Assembly: GCF_009909185.1 (NCBI RefSeq)
Contig: NZ_JAAAMV010000001.1
Coordinates: 496,001-560,000, forward strand
DNA length: 64,000 nucleotides
Reading direction: 5' to 3'
Source of the DNA: Paenibacillus glycinis
GTDB taxonomy: Bacteria > Bacillota > Bacilli > Paenibacillales > Paenibacillaceae
Part shown: positions 43,797-52,304 of the stretch, in pieces
How the letters are laid out: the number at the start of each line of letters is the position of its first letter
How positions within the stretch are numbered: the first letter of the stretch is position 1
Program-made: the position numbers and the translations under genes
Notes under the pieces: model-generated
What the model was told of the DNA's origin: nothing
What the model saw: only the letters and a program-made list of their open reading frames with translations
The model's database searches: none

Positions 43797-46724
43797 TTAG
43801 CGCTCCTCTCCCATCTTGACGGCCTGATGCACGCGAAGTCTGCGAATATGCGCCAGCAGCAGCAGCGCGCCCATCAGCATCATGCAGGCGACGACGATAT
43901 ACAGCTGGTTCGTATCCTTGGCGTCGAACACGACCCGGAACGGCGGAACGGAATTCGCGACGTTCTCGGTCGTCTGCAGGAACGGCAGGAACAGGAGGCT
44001 CGCGATCTTGCCGATCAGGATGCCGAGGCCGATCGACAGCCCCGCCGTGAACACCTGCTCCAGCAGGAGCATGCCCGTCAGCTGCCTGCGGGATAGCCCC
44101 ATCGCCCGCAGCACCCCGAACTGCACGATCCGGCCCGATAAATTAAAGAACCAGAAGAGGATGTAGCCCGTGAGCGAGATCAGAATGGAGACCAGGAAGC
44201 CGAGACTGAGGATGCCGAATACGCCGCCGCGCGTCGGATGCTTCGCCTGCGCGGCCAGCTCGATCCGGACGTCTTTCACGTCCGCGAGCTCGATCCCGTC
44301 GTCCTCCAGCTGCTTCATGATCGGCGCCGTCAACGCGCCCGGCTTCATCTTCAGCCATACTTCGTACGGAATGATCGGCACTTGATCGTAAATATAATCC
44401 AGGTTCGCGATAATGAACGGCGACTGGTCCGGATACTGCGCCGGCCAGTAAGGCACGATGCCGACGATCGCGAATTCCACGACGCCGTCCTGCAGGCCCG
44501 CGGTAATCGTATCGCCGAGCTTCAGCTGGTACTTCTCCGCGACATTCGACGGAATGATGGCCGCTTGCTCGTATAAACCAAGATTTTTCAAATAATTGAA
44601 CGGATGAACCGGGTACAGGTCATTGCGGAACCAGGCGACCTTCGAGAAGTCGACGTTGTCGATGCCCATGACCGTGCCCTGGCCGATCGAACGGCCGGAT
44701 ACGACGATGTTGCCTTTCGTCTGAAGCACGCGGGCCGCCGCCTCGACGCCTTCCAGCTTGCGGAACACCTCGAAAGGCGGTTCGCTGTAATTGACGCGGG
44801 TCGGAACGGTCGTGCCGCCTCCATTGCCGCCTTGGCCGCCGCCGGAACCGCCGTTGCCCCCGCTTCCGCCGTTACCGCCGCCTTGACCTCCGTCGCCGGA
44901 GCCATTGCCGCCGCCGTTGCCGTTATCTCCGCCGGAGCCGCCGCCGCTGTTGATCACTTCGGTCTTGCCTTCCCAGACCGTCTGAACGACGACGTCCGTG
45001 CCGAATTTATATAACGTGCGTTCCGTCGAGTTCAAGTCGATGGTACGCGCCGCCGATGCGTTGTATACGCCGAGCCCCAACGTCAATATGAGCAGGATCA
45101 TCAGCGGGTAATACCCTTTGGACGAACGGGACAGCTGCGTCAGCGTCAAGTACAGCGGCACGGGCAGCAGCTTTCTGCCGAGCCAGTTGAACAGCTTGAG
45201 CAGCCACGGGAATATCCGCAGGAAGAAGAGTCCCATCGCGAAGATCGCGAGCGCCGGCACGAAGAACAGGAACGGTTGGACGTTCAATTGGTCGGTCGTC
45301 AGGTTGCTCTTGATCGAGATCATCTGCCGTTCGTTGAACAGATACCAGCCGTAGCCGGCGACGCCGAGCAGCAGGACGTCCCCGTACCAGCGCTGCCAAA
45401 GCGGCTTGCGGTCCGAACGCGCGATTTGCTTCTTGTAATCGACGATCGACGCTCTCGCGTAAAGCACCGCCGGGATAACGGTCGCGAGAATGGCCAGCAC
45501 GACCGCTCCGAGACCCGCCATCACCGCGTCGGAGGTGAAGCCGACCGGAATCGATTTGCGGTTGACGAACTCGAGGAAGCCGTTGGCCGAGCCGATGCTC
45601 TTCGCCATGAACCAGCCGAGCAGCGGTCCTACTGCGAGCGCGATGATGCCGAGGAACAGCCCCTCGATCAAGTAGATCCCGATGATCTGCCTCGTCCCCG
45701 CACCGCGGCTTCGGAGCACGGCGATGTCGCTGCGCTGCTTGTCGAGCGACTGCCGCGCGTTCATCGCAATGAAGTAGAACACCATCGCCAGCATCGGCGC
45801 GGCGAGCGTGAAGAGCAGCATTTGCAGCTGCAGGCTCTGCGTCTTGAATTCGCCCAGCAGCTTGGCGAACGAGATCTCCACGCGCGTGTCTTTCAAGTGC
45901 TGATAGAGATCGATGTTGAGCCGGTCCAGCGTGCTGGTGAGCGGAGCCAGCTGGCTTGTTTTGATCTCCTTCAGATCGAAGGCGTAGTACCAGCTTGCCG
46001 TATGGACCGGTATTTTCCTGTCCTTGAGCAATCCGTCCTGGAATGCCTTGTCTCCGATGGTGAGCGTGCTCATCAGGCTCTCCAGCCCTTGGTACCAGAA
46101 CGGATCGGTATCCTTCAGCGGCTTGTAGGCGCCGACGATCTTGACCTTCAGCGTCAGGTTCAGCCCGCCGTAGATCGGATATTCGAACACGTCGCCGATA
46201 TGGATGTCGCTGCGGTACATCGCCTCTTCCATCATGACGGCTTCGACGGTGTCGTCATCGCCGACGGAATCCGTGAACCAGCGGCCTTGCGTCAGCTCCG
46301 CTTTCTTGTCGAGCCCGGTCATCGACGTGATGGCCATCGTGCGGGCGCGGCTTGCGTCGACCTTGGTCGGATCCTCCGGCGTCAGCTCTGCGCTGCGGAT
46401 GGATAAGCTCTGGCTGTACGTGGCGAAGGGAAAGCCGATCAAGGAAGGAACGTCCTCCCGGATGTACTTGCCGACTTCGTTCAGACCGTTCAAATCCGTC
46501 TTGCTTGAGGTTTCTTGATAACGCATCAGCAGCGAGCCGGCGGGCAATCCGCCGCTCTCGTCCATGAGCGTTTGGGCCACGACCCGCTTCAGCGCTCCGT
46601 CCGCGTACATCGGAATGCTGGTCGCGAAGGCGACGGCGATGATCAAGCCCGCGAGCGAGCTCAGCGTCATCCACCGCGTGTTCCACATTTTGCGGAACAA
46701 AAAGCGAAAGAGCGGTATCCCCAT
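43797..46724 (-). CDS. Large FtsX-family ABC permease
   Basis: This 975-residue permease has an N-terminal helix (LAGLIIAVAFATSIPMYA), a large extracellular domain, three helices with PLLGWFMAKSIGSANGFLEF (cited in part), a second pair of helices and a second extracellular domain, then the C-terminal FtsX triplet with GVLRAMGLSRRQLTGMLLLEQ. A Gly/Asn/Ser-rich tract spans about residues 590-636. It duplicates the MacB layout in one chain, so one chain may pair with both ATPases. FtsX/MacB systems act by mechanotransmission rather than classical transport. It starts four bases after the HlyD gene. Confidence 0.91.
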   Translation of the reverse strand: MGIPLFRFLFRKMWNTRWMTLSSLAGLIIAVAFATSIPMYADGALKRVVAQTLMDESGGLPAGSLLMRYQETSSKTDLNGLNEVGKYIREDVPSLIGFPFATYSQSLSIRSAELTPEDPTKVDASRARTMAITSMTGLDKKAELTQGRWFTDSVGDDDTVEAVMMEEAMYRSDIHIGDVFEYPIYGGLNLTLKVKIVGAYKPLKDTDPFWYQGLESLMSTLTIGDKAFQDGLLKDRKIPVHTASWYYAFDLKEIKTSQLAPLTSTLDRLNIDLYQHLKDTRVEISFAKLLGEFKTQSLQLQMLLFTLAAPMLAMVFYFIAMNARQSLDKQRSDIAVLRSRGAGTRQIIGIYLIEGLFLGIIALAVGPLLGWFMAKSIGSANGFLEFVNRKSIPVGFTSDAVMAGLGAVVLAILATVIPAVLYARASIVDYKKQIARSDRKPLWQRWYGDVLLLGVAGYGWYLFNERQMISIKSNLTTDQLNVQPFLFFVPALAIFAMGLFFLRIFPWLLKLFNWLGRKLLPVPLYLTLTQLSRSSKGYYPLMILLILTLGLGVYNASAARTIDLNSTERTLYKFGTDVVVQTVWEGKTEVINSGGGSGGDNGNGGGNGSGDGGQGGGNGGSGGNGGSGGGQGGNGGGTTVPTRVNYSEPPFEVFRKLEGVEAAARVLQTKGNIVVSGRSIGQGTVMGIDNVDFSKVAWFRNDLYPVHPFNYLKNLGLYEQAAIIPSNVAEKYQLKLGDTITAGLQDGVVEFAIVGIVPYWPAQYPDQSPFIIANLDYIYDQVPIIPYEVWLKMKPGALTAPIMKQLEDDGIELADVKDVRIELAAQAKHPTRGGVFGILSLGFLVSILISLTGYILFWFFNLSGRIVQFGVLRAMGLSRRQLTGMLLLEQVFTAGLSIGLGILIGKIASLLFLPFLQTTENVANSVPPFRVVFDAKDTNQLYIVVACMMLMGALLLLAHIRRLRVHQAVKMGEER

Positions 46725-46727
46725 ACG

Positions 46728-47801
46728 TTATCGACCTACGACTTTCTGCCCCGGCGTCAACCCTTTGAGGATTTCCACTTCCGTCGCGGTTTGCTGCCCG
46801 ACTTCCACGTCCACCTCGCGTTTGCCGTCCGCATCGACGATTTGCACGTACGTGCGCGATCCGATGGAACGCAGCGCGGACGGCGGAATGACGATGGCGT
46901 TTTCCTTGCGGTCCATGATGATCGAGATCGATAACGGCGTGCCGCGCGTGACGCCTTTCGGCAGCGGCTTATCCAAGGTGACCGTCAGGAAATCTTCGGG
47001 TCTTTCGGGTTTTTGCCCTCCGCCGTTGCCCCCGTTGCCGCCATTGCCGTCATCGGTCGAGACGACGGGCAGCTGCGACACTTTCCCCGTCAACTCGCCC
47101 GCGTTGTTGATGTCCACGACGACGGGCATGCCGACCGCGACGCCTTCGAGCTCATCCTGCGTCATGATCGCGGCAGCCGTCAGTTTGCTCGTATCGGCGA
47201 TGATGCAGATCGGGTCGTAGGCTTTGATGGCATCGCCCTTCGATACGTTCAAGCTGACGACCGTGCCGGTGAACGGCGCGGTCAGTTCCGCCTTGGCGAT
47301 CTCGCCTTCGGCATCGGCCAATGCCTGGCGCTTCTCCTCGAAGGCGATCTTCGCCAGCTCGAATTCGATCGGATCCATCTCGTCCTTCTTGCGCAGCGTA
47401 TCCTTCATCTGCAGCTCATCCTTGGAGAAGTTCAGCTTATCGGAACGAAGCTGCTTGCGCATGTCGTCCACGTCGAGCGAACCGATGACCTGGCCGGCGG
47501 TCACCTTCTGACCGATCTTCACGTTCAGGTCCTTCAATCGTTTGCCGTCCAGCGTAAAATAGAGCGTTTCTTCCTGCGTGGCAATCATTTTGCCGATTTC
47601 CGTCTTCTTCGTTTCCAGCGTCGTCGTCGTCACTTCATACTCCGGCTTCTTGGAGATTTGCGGCGGCGCGATCTCCGGCAGCACTTCTTCGGGGTCCTCG
47701 TTCGGCAGCAGCGAGCAGCCGCTCGATACGAGCAGCGAAGCGCCGATGACGACGACGGCAGCCGCCTTAAATGAATTTCCCGTCAACCATTTCGTAAACA
47801 T
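46728..47801 (-). CDS. HlyD/RND-type membrane fusion lipoprotein (efflux adaptor)
   Basis: This 357-residue adaptor has a lipoprotein signal ending SSGC, an N-terminal lipoyl-like hairpin region (VKIGQKVTAGQVIGSLD), a coiled coil of about 70 residues (ELQMKDTLRKKDEMD..., EKRQALADAEGEIAKAEL), a beta-barrel region and a membrane-proximal domain (AIVIPPSALRSIGSRTYVQIV). A short Gly-rich insert sits at about residues 250-260. ATG at 47799-47801 follows GGAGGTTG; a TTG three codons upstream is the alternative. It is the MacA-like partner of the FtsX permease. Confidence 0.92.
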   Translation of the reverse strand: MFTKWLTGNSFKAAAVVVIGASLLVSSGCSLLPNEDPEEVLPEIAPPQISKKPEYEVTTTTLETKKTEIGKMIATQEETLYFTLDGKRLKDLNVKIGQKVTAGQVIGSLDVDDMRKQLRSDKLNFSKDELQMKDTLRKKDEMDPIEFELAKIAFEEKRQALADAEGEIAKAELTAPFTGTVVSLNVSKGDAIKAYDPICIIADTSKLTAAAIMTQDELEGVAVGMPVVVDINNAGELTGKVSQLPVVSTDDGNGGNGGNGGGQKPERPEDFLTVTLDKPLPKGVTRGTPLSISIIMDRKENAIVIPPSALRSIGSRTYVQIVDADGKREVDVEVGQQTATEVEILKGLTPGQKVVGR

Positions 47802-48531
47802 GATCGGCAACCTCCAAAATCGTGGGATCGTGCGTTGTCATACAAATCGTTACTTGTTCGGTGCGAATGATCGTTTGGAAGACCGCCATAATCTGAGCGG
47901 CCATCTGCGAATCGAGCTCGGCCGTCGGTTCGTCCGCCAGCAGCAGGCTCGGCCGATGGGCGATCGCTTTGGCGATGGCGACGCGCTGCTGCTCACCCCC
48001 GGACAGCTCGAAGGGACGATGGCGCATCCGCTTGGCGAGGCCGACGAGGTCGAGGCAGTGTTCTACCCGCGATTTCCATTCCCCGCCGGGAACGCCCGCC
48101 ATGCGCAGCGACAGCTCCACGTTCTCGTAGGCCGACAACAGCGGCATTAAAGCGAATGCCTGAAAAATAAAGCCCATTTCCTTGCGCCTGACCTTCGTGC
48201 GCTGGTCGTCGCCCATCTTATGGAACGGCAGGTCGTGGAAAAAAATATGTCCTTTGGTCGGCTGGTCCAGCCCGCCGATCATGTTGAGCAGCGTCGTTTT
48301 GCCGGAGCCCGAACGCCCTCGCAGCATGACCAGCTGCCGGGGCTTGAGTTCCATATGAAGACCCTTCAGCACGTGCAGCGGTTGACCGCCGACCTGAAAG
48401 GTTCGTTCGACACCTTCTACGACCAGCAGCGGTTTCGCATCGGCGCTTGCTTCCGATGACCGTTGATCGTTCTTATGTACGTCGTTTTCGACTGCTTCAG
48501 CCACGGAATGCCTGCTTTTCCACCATCCCAT
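47767..48531 (-). CDS. LolD/MacB-type ABC ATPase 1
   Basis: This 254-residue ATPase has a 33-residue acidic N-terminal extension, then [20 protein letters not shown], Walker [19 protein letters not shown]-loop [14 protein letters not shown], signature [15 protein letters not shown], Walker [12 protein letters not shown] and [13 protein letters not shown]. It is the first gene of the operon, behind an ECF-type promoter and a GGAAGGAGG site, and overlaps the adaptor gene by 35 bases. Confidence 0.93.
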   Translation of the reverse strand: MGWWKSRHSVAEAVENDVHKNDQRSSEASADAKPLLVVEGVERTFQVGGQPLHVLKGLHMELKPRQLVMLRGRSGSGKTTLLNMIGGLDQPTKGHIFFHDLPFHKMGDDQRTKVRRKEMGFIFQAFALMPLLSAYENVELSLRMAGVPGGEWKSRVEHCLDLVGLAKRMRHRPFELSGGEQQRVAIAKAIAHRPSLLLADEPTAELDSQMAAQIMAVFQTIIRTEQVTICMTTHDPTILEVADHVYEMVDGKFI

Positions 48532-48583
48532 TTGACCGCGAAACCTCCTTCCTATGAGAAAACTCTAATCTTGCTAACGTTTA

Positions 48584-48610
48584 GACGCTCGTTGGGAACA
48601 AAAGGTTACA
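48584..48610 (-). promoter_or_regulatory. Candidate ECF sigma-factor promoter
   Basis: On the minus strand TGTAAC (complement of 48605-48610), a 17-base spacer beginning CTTTT, and CGTC (complement of 48584-48587) match SigX/SigM-type ECF promoters of Bacillus. It lies about 50 bases before the ATPase start. No matching vegetative promoter is seen. Confidence 0.68.
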
Positions 48611-48640
48611 CCGGTTGCGGACTTTAGGAGAATTTAATAT

Positions 48641-48689
48641 AAAAAACCCGCTGCCCGCGGTCGATGTCGAACCGCGGGCAGCAGGGGTT
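48641..48689 (-). terminator. Terminator of ABC-2 exporter operon
   Basis: Minus-strand TGCTGCCCGCGG and CCGCGGGCAGCGGG form a GC-rich stem followed by TTTTTTATA. Confidence 0.85.
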
Positions 48690-48758
48690 CTTCGGCGCCA
48701 ACCGGCGAGCGGCGGCGAGCGGCGCATGACATCTCCCGGCCGCCGGCGCGAATCCGCC

Positions 48759-49604
48759 TCAGCCTCTAAGCGTGATGGCGTTGCCGGATGCGTATCGCTT
48801 CAGTCCCAGCCTGAACGCAAGGACGGCCAGCGCGCCGAACGCGAGCGTCGCCGCGACCGCTTTCCAGACGAAAGCCGGATCGAAATCGCGCAGCAGGCCG
48901 ATCGGCAGGAAGCTGATGAAGCCCGCGGGCAGCAGCGTGAAGAGCAGCGTCCTTGCCAGCCCTTTGAATATATCGGACGGGTACGTCGACAGCGCGACGA
49001 AGCTGTTGAATACCTGCTGCGCCAGCCCTTCCGCGTTACCGATGAAGAAGGCGAGGCACCCGGCCAGAATCGTAATGCCCATGAACAGCAGGCCGCTGAG
49101 CAGCAGGCCGAGGAGGAACTGCAGCAAGCCCGCGAGCGAATGATTGCCGACCCAAGCGTAGACGACCAGCCCGAAGAAGAAATCCCCCGCCGCCGTCAGC
49201 GACATGCGGCTGGCCAATACGTGAAGCAGCACCGGCTTCGGCTGCGACAGATAGACGTCCAATTGCCCGGCGGCGACGATCGGCGCGATGCGGTTGAAGT
49301 TGCCGAACAGCATATTGGCCCAGCCGAAGCCGCCCGCGCCGACGGCCCACATCATCATCACGTCGCCCATCTCCCAGCCGTTGACGACCTGGAACTTCCC
49401 GAAGAACAGGCTCCAGAAGAACAGCCACATGAAGTTATTGATGAACATCATGCCCGCCATCATGAAGAAGCTCGCCCGATACTCCATCGCCGAAGCGAGA
49501 TTCACCTTCCAGCAGGTGATCAGAAACGCCAGCGTTCCCCGCAATCGTCCGGTGCGAGAGACGGATCGCAACCCACCGGCCTGTTCATTATCCTCCGTTG
49601 ACAT
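48759..49604 (-). CDS. ABC-2 (DUF990-like) permease 2
   Basis: This 281-residue permease has about six helices (MMAGMMFINNFMWLFFWSLFF; LLQFLLGLLLSGLLFMGITI; LLPAGFISFLPIGLL). It overlaps permease 1 by 17 bases. The pair and the dedicated ATPase fit the ABC-2 family 6 exporters, often found as two permeases plus one ATPase. The substrate is unknown. Confidence 0.88.
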   Translation of the reverse strand: MSTEDNEQAGGLRSVSRTGRLRGTLAFLITCWKVNLASAMEYRASFFMMAGMMFINNFMWLFFWSLFFGKFQVVNGWEMGDVMMMWAVGAGGFGWANMLFGNFNRIAPIVAAGQLDVYLSQPKPVLLHVLASRMSLTAAGDFFFGLVVYAWVGNHSLAGLLQFLLGLLLSGLLFMGITILAGCLAFFIGNAEGLAQQVFNSFVALSTYPSDIFKGLARTLLFTLLPAGFISFLPIGLLRDFDPAFVWKAVAATLAFGALAVLAFRLGLKRYASGNAITLRG

Positions 49605-50421
49605 GCAGCTTCGACACTCCTCTCCTGTACATGAGCATGACGGCTGCCGCGAGCACCGCGATCCACGCCGCCTGAATGACGAATTGCTGCAGCAGCGGGG
49701 CGGCGCCGAAATTGACCGCCGTTCGCGCGGGAAAGTACAGCATCGCCTGAAACGGCAACCAGGCGCATACCCGCTGCAGCGGCTCCGGCATCAGATCGAG
49801 CGGCAGCAGCATGCCGCCGACGGTGAACTGCAGCTTGTGCAGCACGAATTCCATGCCCCTCGTCTCCTCGACCCACAAGGCGCATAGCGCCACGATCATA
49901 TTCAGCAGAAACGCGATCGTGAGCGCGCCGAGCGTCAGCGAGAACAAGCCGGCCCACCCCAGTCCGAACGTCGGCGGTCCGACGCACAGCCAGGCGATGG
50001 CCCCGCCGACCGCCAGATGAATGTAGAACCGGAAGACCGCCTCCGACAGGTACGCGGCATAATGATAACCGATATAAGAGAGCGGCCGAATGAGGCGGAT
50101 CGCGATGTCGCCGTTCTTCACCTCGTTCTCGATCAGCCCGCAAAGCGCGGGCACGCCCATCGTGATCGCTTCCGTGAACACGAGGTACCAGATGATCTGC
50201 TTCAGCGTAAAGCCGTTGATGACGCGTCCGGCGTCGCCGTCGTAAGCGGCGGACCAGAGCTGGACGAACACATACAGGATCATCAGCATGAAGCTTGCGC
50301 GCATGATGAAATCCGTTTTGTAGGCCATCTGCTGCTTCATCGTAATCCGGGCGACGGCCCCCGCTTTCTTGCTCCTTGCCGACAGAAGCTCCAACCTATC
50401 CCCGAAGACTCGGCTGCCCAT
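49588..50421 (-). CDS. ABC-2 (DUF990-like) permease 1
   Basis: This 277-residue permease has about six helices (FMLMILYVFVQLWSA; GWAGLFSLTLGALTIAFLL) and conserved EVKNGDIAIRLIRPLSYIGYH, a cytoplasmic loop typical of this exporter group. It begins MGSRVFGDRLELLSARS after the ATPase gene, which ends six bases upstream. It forms a heteromeric channel with permease 2. Confidence 0.88.
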   Translation of the reverse strand: MGSRVFGDRLELLSARSKKAGAVARITMKQQMAYKTDFIMRASFMLMILYVFVQLWSAAYDGDAGRVINGFTLKQIIWYLVFTEAITMGVPALCGLIENEVKNGDIAIRLIRPLSYIGYHYAAYLSEAVFRFYIHLAVGGAIAWLCVGPPTFGLGWAGLFSLTLGALTIAFLLNMIVALCALWVEETRGMEFVLHKLQFTVGGMLLPLDLMPEPLQRVCAWLPFQAMLYFPARTAVNFGAAPLLQQFVIQAAWIAVLAAAVMLMYRRGVSKLHVNGG

Positions 50422-50427
50422 GGTCCG

Positions 50428-51417
50428 CTAGCCTCCCGTTCCGTAAATATGCGCGATGATTTCCTCCATCGGCGGGTCCTCGACGGTCACGTCGTCGAGC
50501 CGGTACGTGCCGATGACCGTGCCGAGCACGGCTTCGATATCGGTGACCGCGAGATCGACGCCCAGCTTCAGCCGGCGCCCTTCGCCCGCGATCACCTCAG
50601 TGCCGGGAAGCGGCGGCAGCATGGAAGCATCATAGCCGGCCGCCAGCGTCAGCGAGATGATCTTGCGGTTCAGCACCTCCCGCTTCAGCCGGTCGACGGG
50701 CGCATCCAGCAGGATCCCGCCGTGATGAATGACGACCGCCCGCGAACAAAGCTCTTCCATGTCGCCCGCATCATGCGAGGTCAGGAAGACGGTCGTTCCC
50801 TCGTCCCGGTTCACCTCGCGGATCAGCTCCCGGATGCGCTGCTTGACGACGACGTCCAGCCCGATCGTCGGTTCGTCGAGGAAGAGCAGCTGCGGACGGT
50901 GCAGGAACGACACGGCGATCTCGCAGCGCATCCGCTCGCCGAGCGACAGCTTCCGCACGGGCGTATGCAGATAAGGTCCAAGCTCGAAGCGCTCGATCAA
51001 ATCGTCCCGGCGGGCATGATAGTCCGCGCGGTCCAGCTCGTAAATCCGGCTGATCAGGTCGAACGTGTCGATCGGCGGCAGGTGATACCACAGCTGCGAC
51101 TTCTGTCCGAACACCGCCCCGATGCGGAAAGCCAGCTTCTCCCGCTCCCGCCAAGGCGTGCAGCCGAGCACCTTCGCTTCGCCTGACGAGGGATGCAGGA
51201 TGCCGGTCAGCATCTTGATCGTCGTCGATTTGCCCGCGCCGTTCGGCCCGAGGAACGCGACCATCTCGCCCCGCTGCACCGTCAGATCGATGCTCCGCAC
51301 TGCCACCTTCTCCTCCCAGCTCGGCTTCAGCAGCGACCGGAAGCTGCCCGCCAAGCCGGCGTCCTTGCGTTTGACCGTGAATACCTTCCGCAATGCCTGC
51401 GTCTGCAATGCGACCAC
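50428..51417 (-). CDS. ABC-2 exporter ATP-binding protein (NatA-like)
   Basis: This ATPase of about 329 residues shows Walker A FLGPNGAGKSTTIKMLTG, Q-loop AVFGQKSQLWYHLPP, signature LSLGERMRCEIAVSFL, Walker B LLFLDEPTIGLD and LTSHDAGDMEELC. The frame reaches 51465, but that start would lie in the riboswitch terminator T run. A GTG at 51417, seven bases after GGGGGC, is therefore preferred; a TTG nine bases further in is possible. It drives the two ABC-2 permeases. Control by the upstream ykkC-like leader is inferred. Confidence 0.9.
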   Translation of the reverse strand: MVALQTQALRKVFTVKRKDAGLAGSFRSLLKPSWEEKVAVRSIDLTVQRGEMVAFLGPNGAGKSTTIKMLTGILHPSSGEAKVLGCTPWREREKLAFRIGAVFGQKSQLWYHLPPIDTFDLISRIYELDRADYHARRDDLIERFELGPYLHTPVRKLSLGERMRCEIAVSFLHRPQLLFLDEPTIGLDVVVKQRIRELIREVNRDEGTTVFLTSHDAGDMEELCSRAVVIHHGGILLDAPVDRLKREVLNRKIISLTLAAGYDASMLPPLPGTEVIAGEGRRLKLGVDLAVTDIEAVLGTVIGTYRLDDVTVEDPPMEEIIAHIYGTGG

Positions 51418-51462
51418 CTGCCCCGCCCCCTTTGCGTATTTCGGCGCTTCTTCCCGATAAAG

Positions 51463-51602
51463 CAAAAAAGACCTCCGACAAGCGCCGCCCAGTCATGCTG
51501 GGTGGAACTTGCCGAAGGTCTTTTATCCCTACGGTGTGGCAAGACGTATCGTCCTCTGCCTGGCTTCGCTCGGTTCGCCTTGAAGCGGATCCCTAGAAAC
51601 CC
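51463..51602 (-). promoter_or_regulatory. Candidate divergent ykkC-class riboswitch with terminator
   Basis: On the minus strand TCTAGGGATCCGC (complement of 51585-51597) and ACACCGTAGGGATAAAAG (complement of 51520-51537) match the conserved 5' and 3' blocks of ykkC-class RNAs, with an internal CCGAGCGAAG and a GC-rich stem between. It runs into a terminator, AAGACCTTCGGCAAG with CTTGTCGGAGGTCTTTTTT. The expected CCCGGGAG block after AAAAG is replaced by ACCTTCGGCAAG, so the subtype (guanidine, ppGpp, PRPP, ADP) cannot be assigned by eye. Confidence 0.6.
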
Positions 51603-51708
51603 TTCCATTTAATGTAACATATTACCATCGCATTTGCGGGCTGGCAAGAGGTTTTTTGTCTTCTTGTCCTTCTCCCAACCGCTGCAGGCGGCACGAAGAA
51701 AGTCCGGG

Positions 51709-51852
51709 AAAAAATGACCGGAGGGCGGTTCGGAATTGGAGCAACGCAGTGGTCGCCTTTGTAGACAGAATTCCACCTCTAATCATTTATGCAATGAGAA
51801 AATCTGTCTACAACAGCGAGCGGAGACCCGAACCGGCCGCAGGTCATTTTTT
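51709..51852. repeat. 144-nt imperfect inverted repeat, unexplained
   Basis: Nested arms pair: AAAAAATGACC (51709-51719) with GGTCATTTTTT (51842-51852), CGGTTCGG (51726-51733) with CCGAACCG (51828-51835), and TTGTAGACAGA (51759-51769) with TCTGTCTACAA (51803-51813), with a 33-nt loop. A T run follows on both strands. It could be a terminator, a small RNA or a MITE-like element. The stretch 51603-51868 otherwise contains no recognised gene. Confidence 0.8.
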
Positions 51853-51868
51853 CCGCTCCGGACCCCAT

Positions 51869-52117
51869 TCATGCCGTGTGCAGCAAATCCTCCATCATCG
51901 TGATCAGCCTTGTCCGCATCTGCTGCAGCCGCGCGGCGATCCGCTCGAGCGCGCCGTGGTTCCGGGCATCTATCGCATCGAAGGCCTGCCGCATCCGGCT
52001 GTACGCCTCGTCCATTTGCAGAATCTCGTCGCATTTCTCCAAGTTCCGATCGTATATGCGCACCCGGTACAGCAAGTCTTCCGTCGAATCCATCAATCGT
52101 TGATACATCGCATTCAT
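51869..52117 (-). CDS. Small coiled-coil-like protein, unknown
   Basis: This 82-residue, mostly helical protein (MYQRLMDSTEDLLYRVRIYDR, LERIAARLQQMRTRLITMMED, cited in part) has a GAGGAAG site. No family is recognised. Its 3' end is followed by the large inverted repeat, which could terminate it. Confidence 0.55.
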   Translation of the reverse strand: MNAMYQRLMDSTEDLLYRVRIYDRNLEKCDEILQMDEAYSRMRQAFDAIDARNHGALERIAARLQQMRTRLITMMEDLLHTA

Positions 52118-52227
52118 AGTCGCTTCCTCGCATTCTCTTCATCTATTTGGCAATAATCCAGTGTATGAGGCAGGTTAGCTACATATAACCGATTGACGGA
52201 AAAGCGAAACAACTTGTCCGGCGCACG

Positions 52228-52266
52228 CAAAAAAACAGGACCCGGGCGCATGCCCGGAATCCTGTT
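52228..52266 (-). terminator. Terminator of pyr operon
   Basis: Minus-strand AACAGGATTCCGGGC and GCCCGGGTCCTGTT pair, followed by TTTTTTGCG after pyrE. Confidence 0.85.
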
Positions 52267-52304
52267 CACCGTCGTTCATCTGCCGCTCATCTTCGAGGGT
52301 GCGA

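Noticed and set aside
44810..44955. CCGCC-rich repeat considered as a CRISPR-like or tandem repeat array
   Set aside because: It encodes the glycine-rich tract of the FtsX permease in frame; there are no regular repeat-spacer units.
51490..51530. GGGTGGAAC on the plus strand, resembling a T-box core
   Set aside because: The surrounding terminator points to the minus strand, no tRNA-synthetase gene lies downstream on the plus strand, and the ykkC-like motifs explain the region better.
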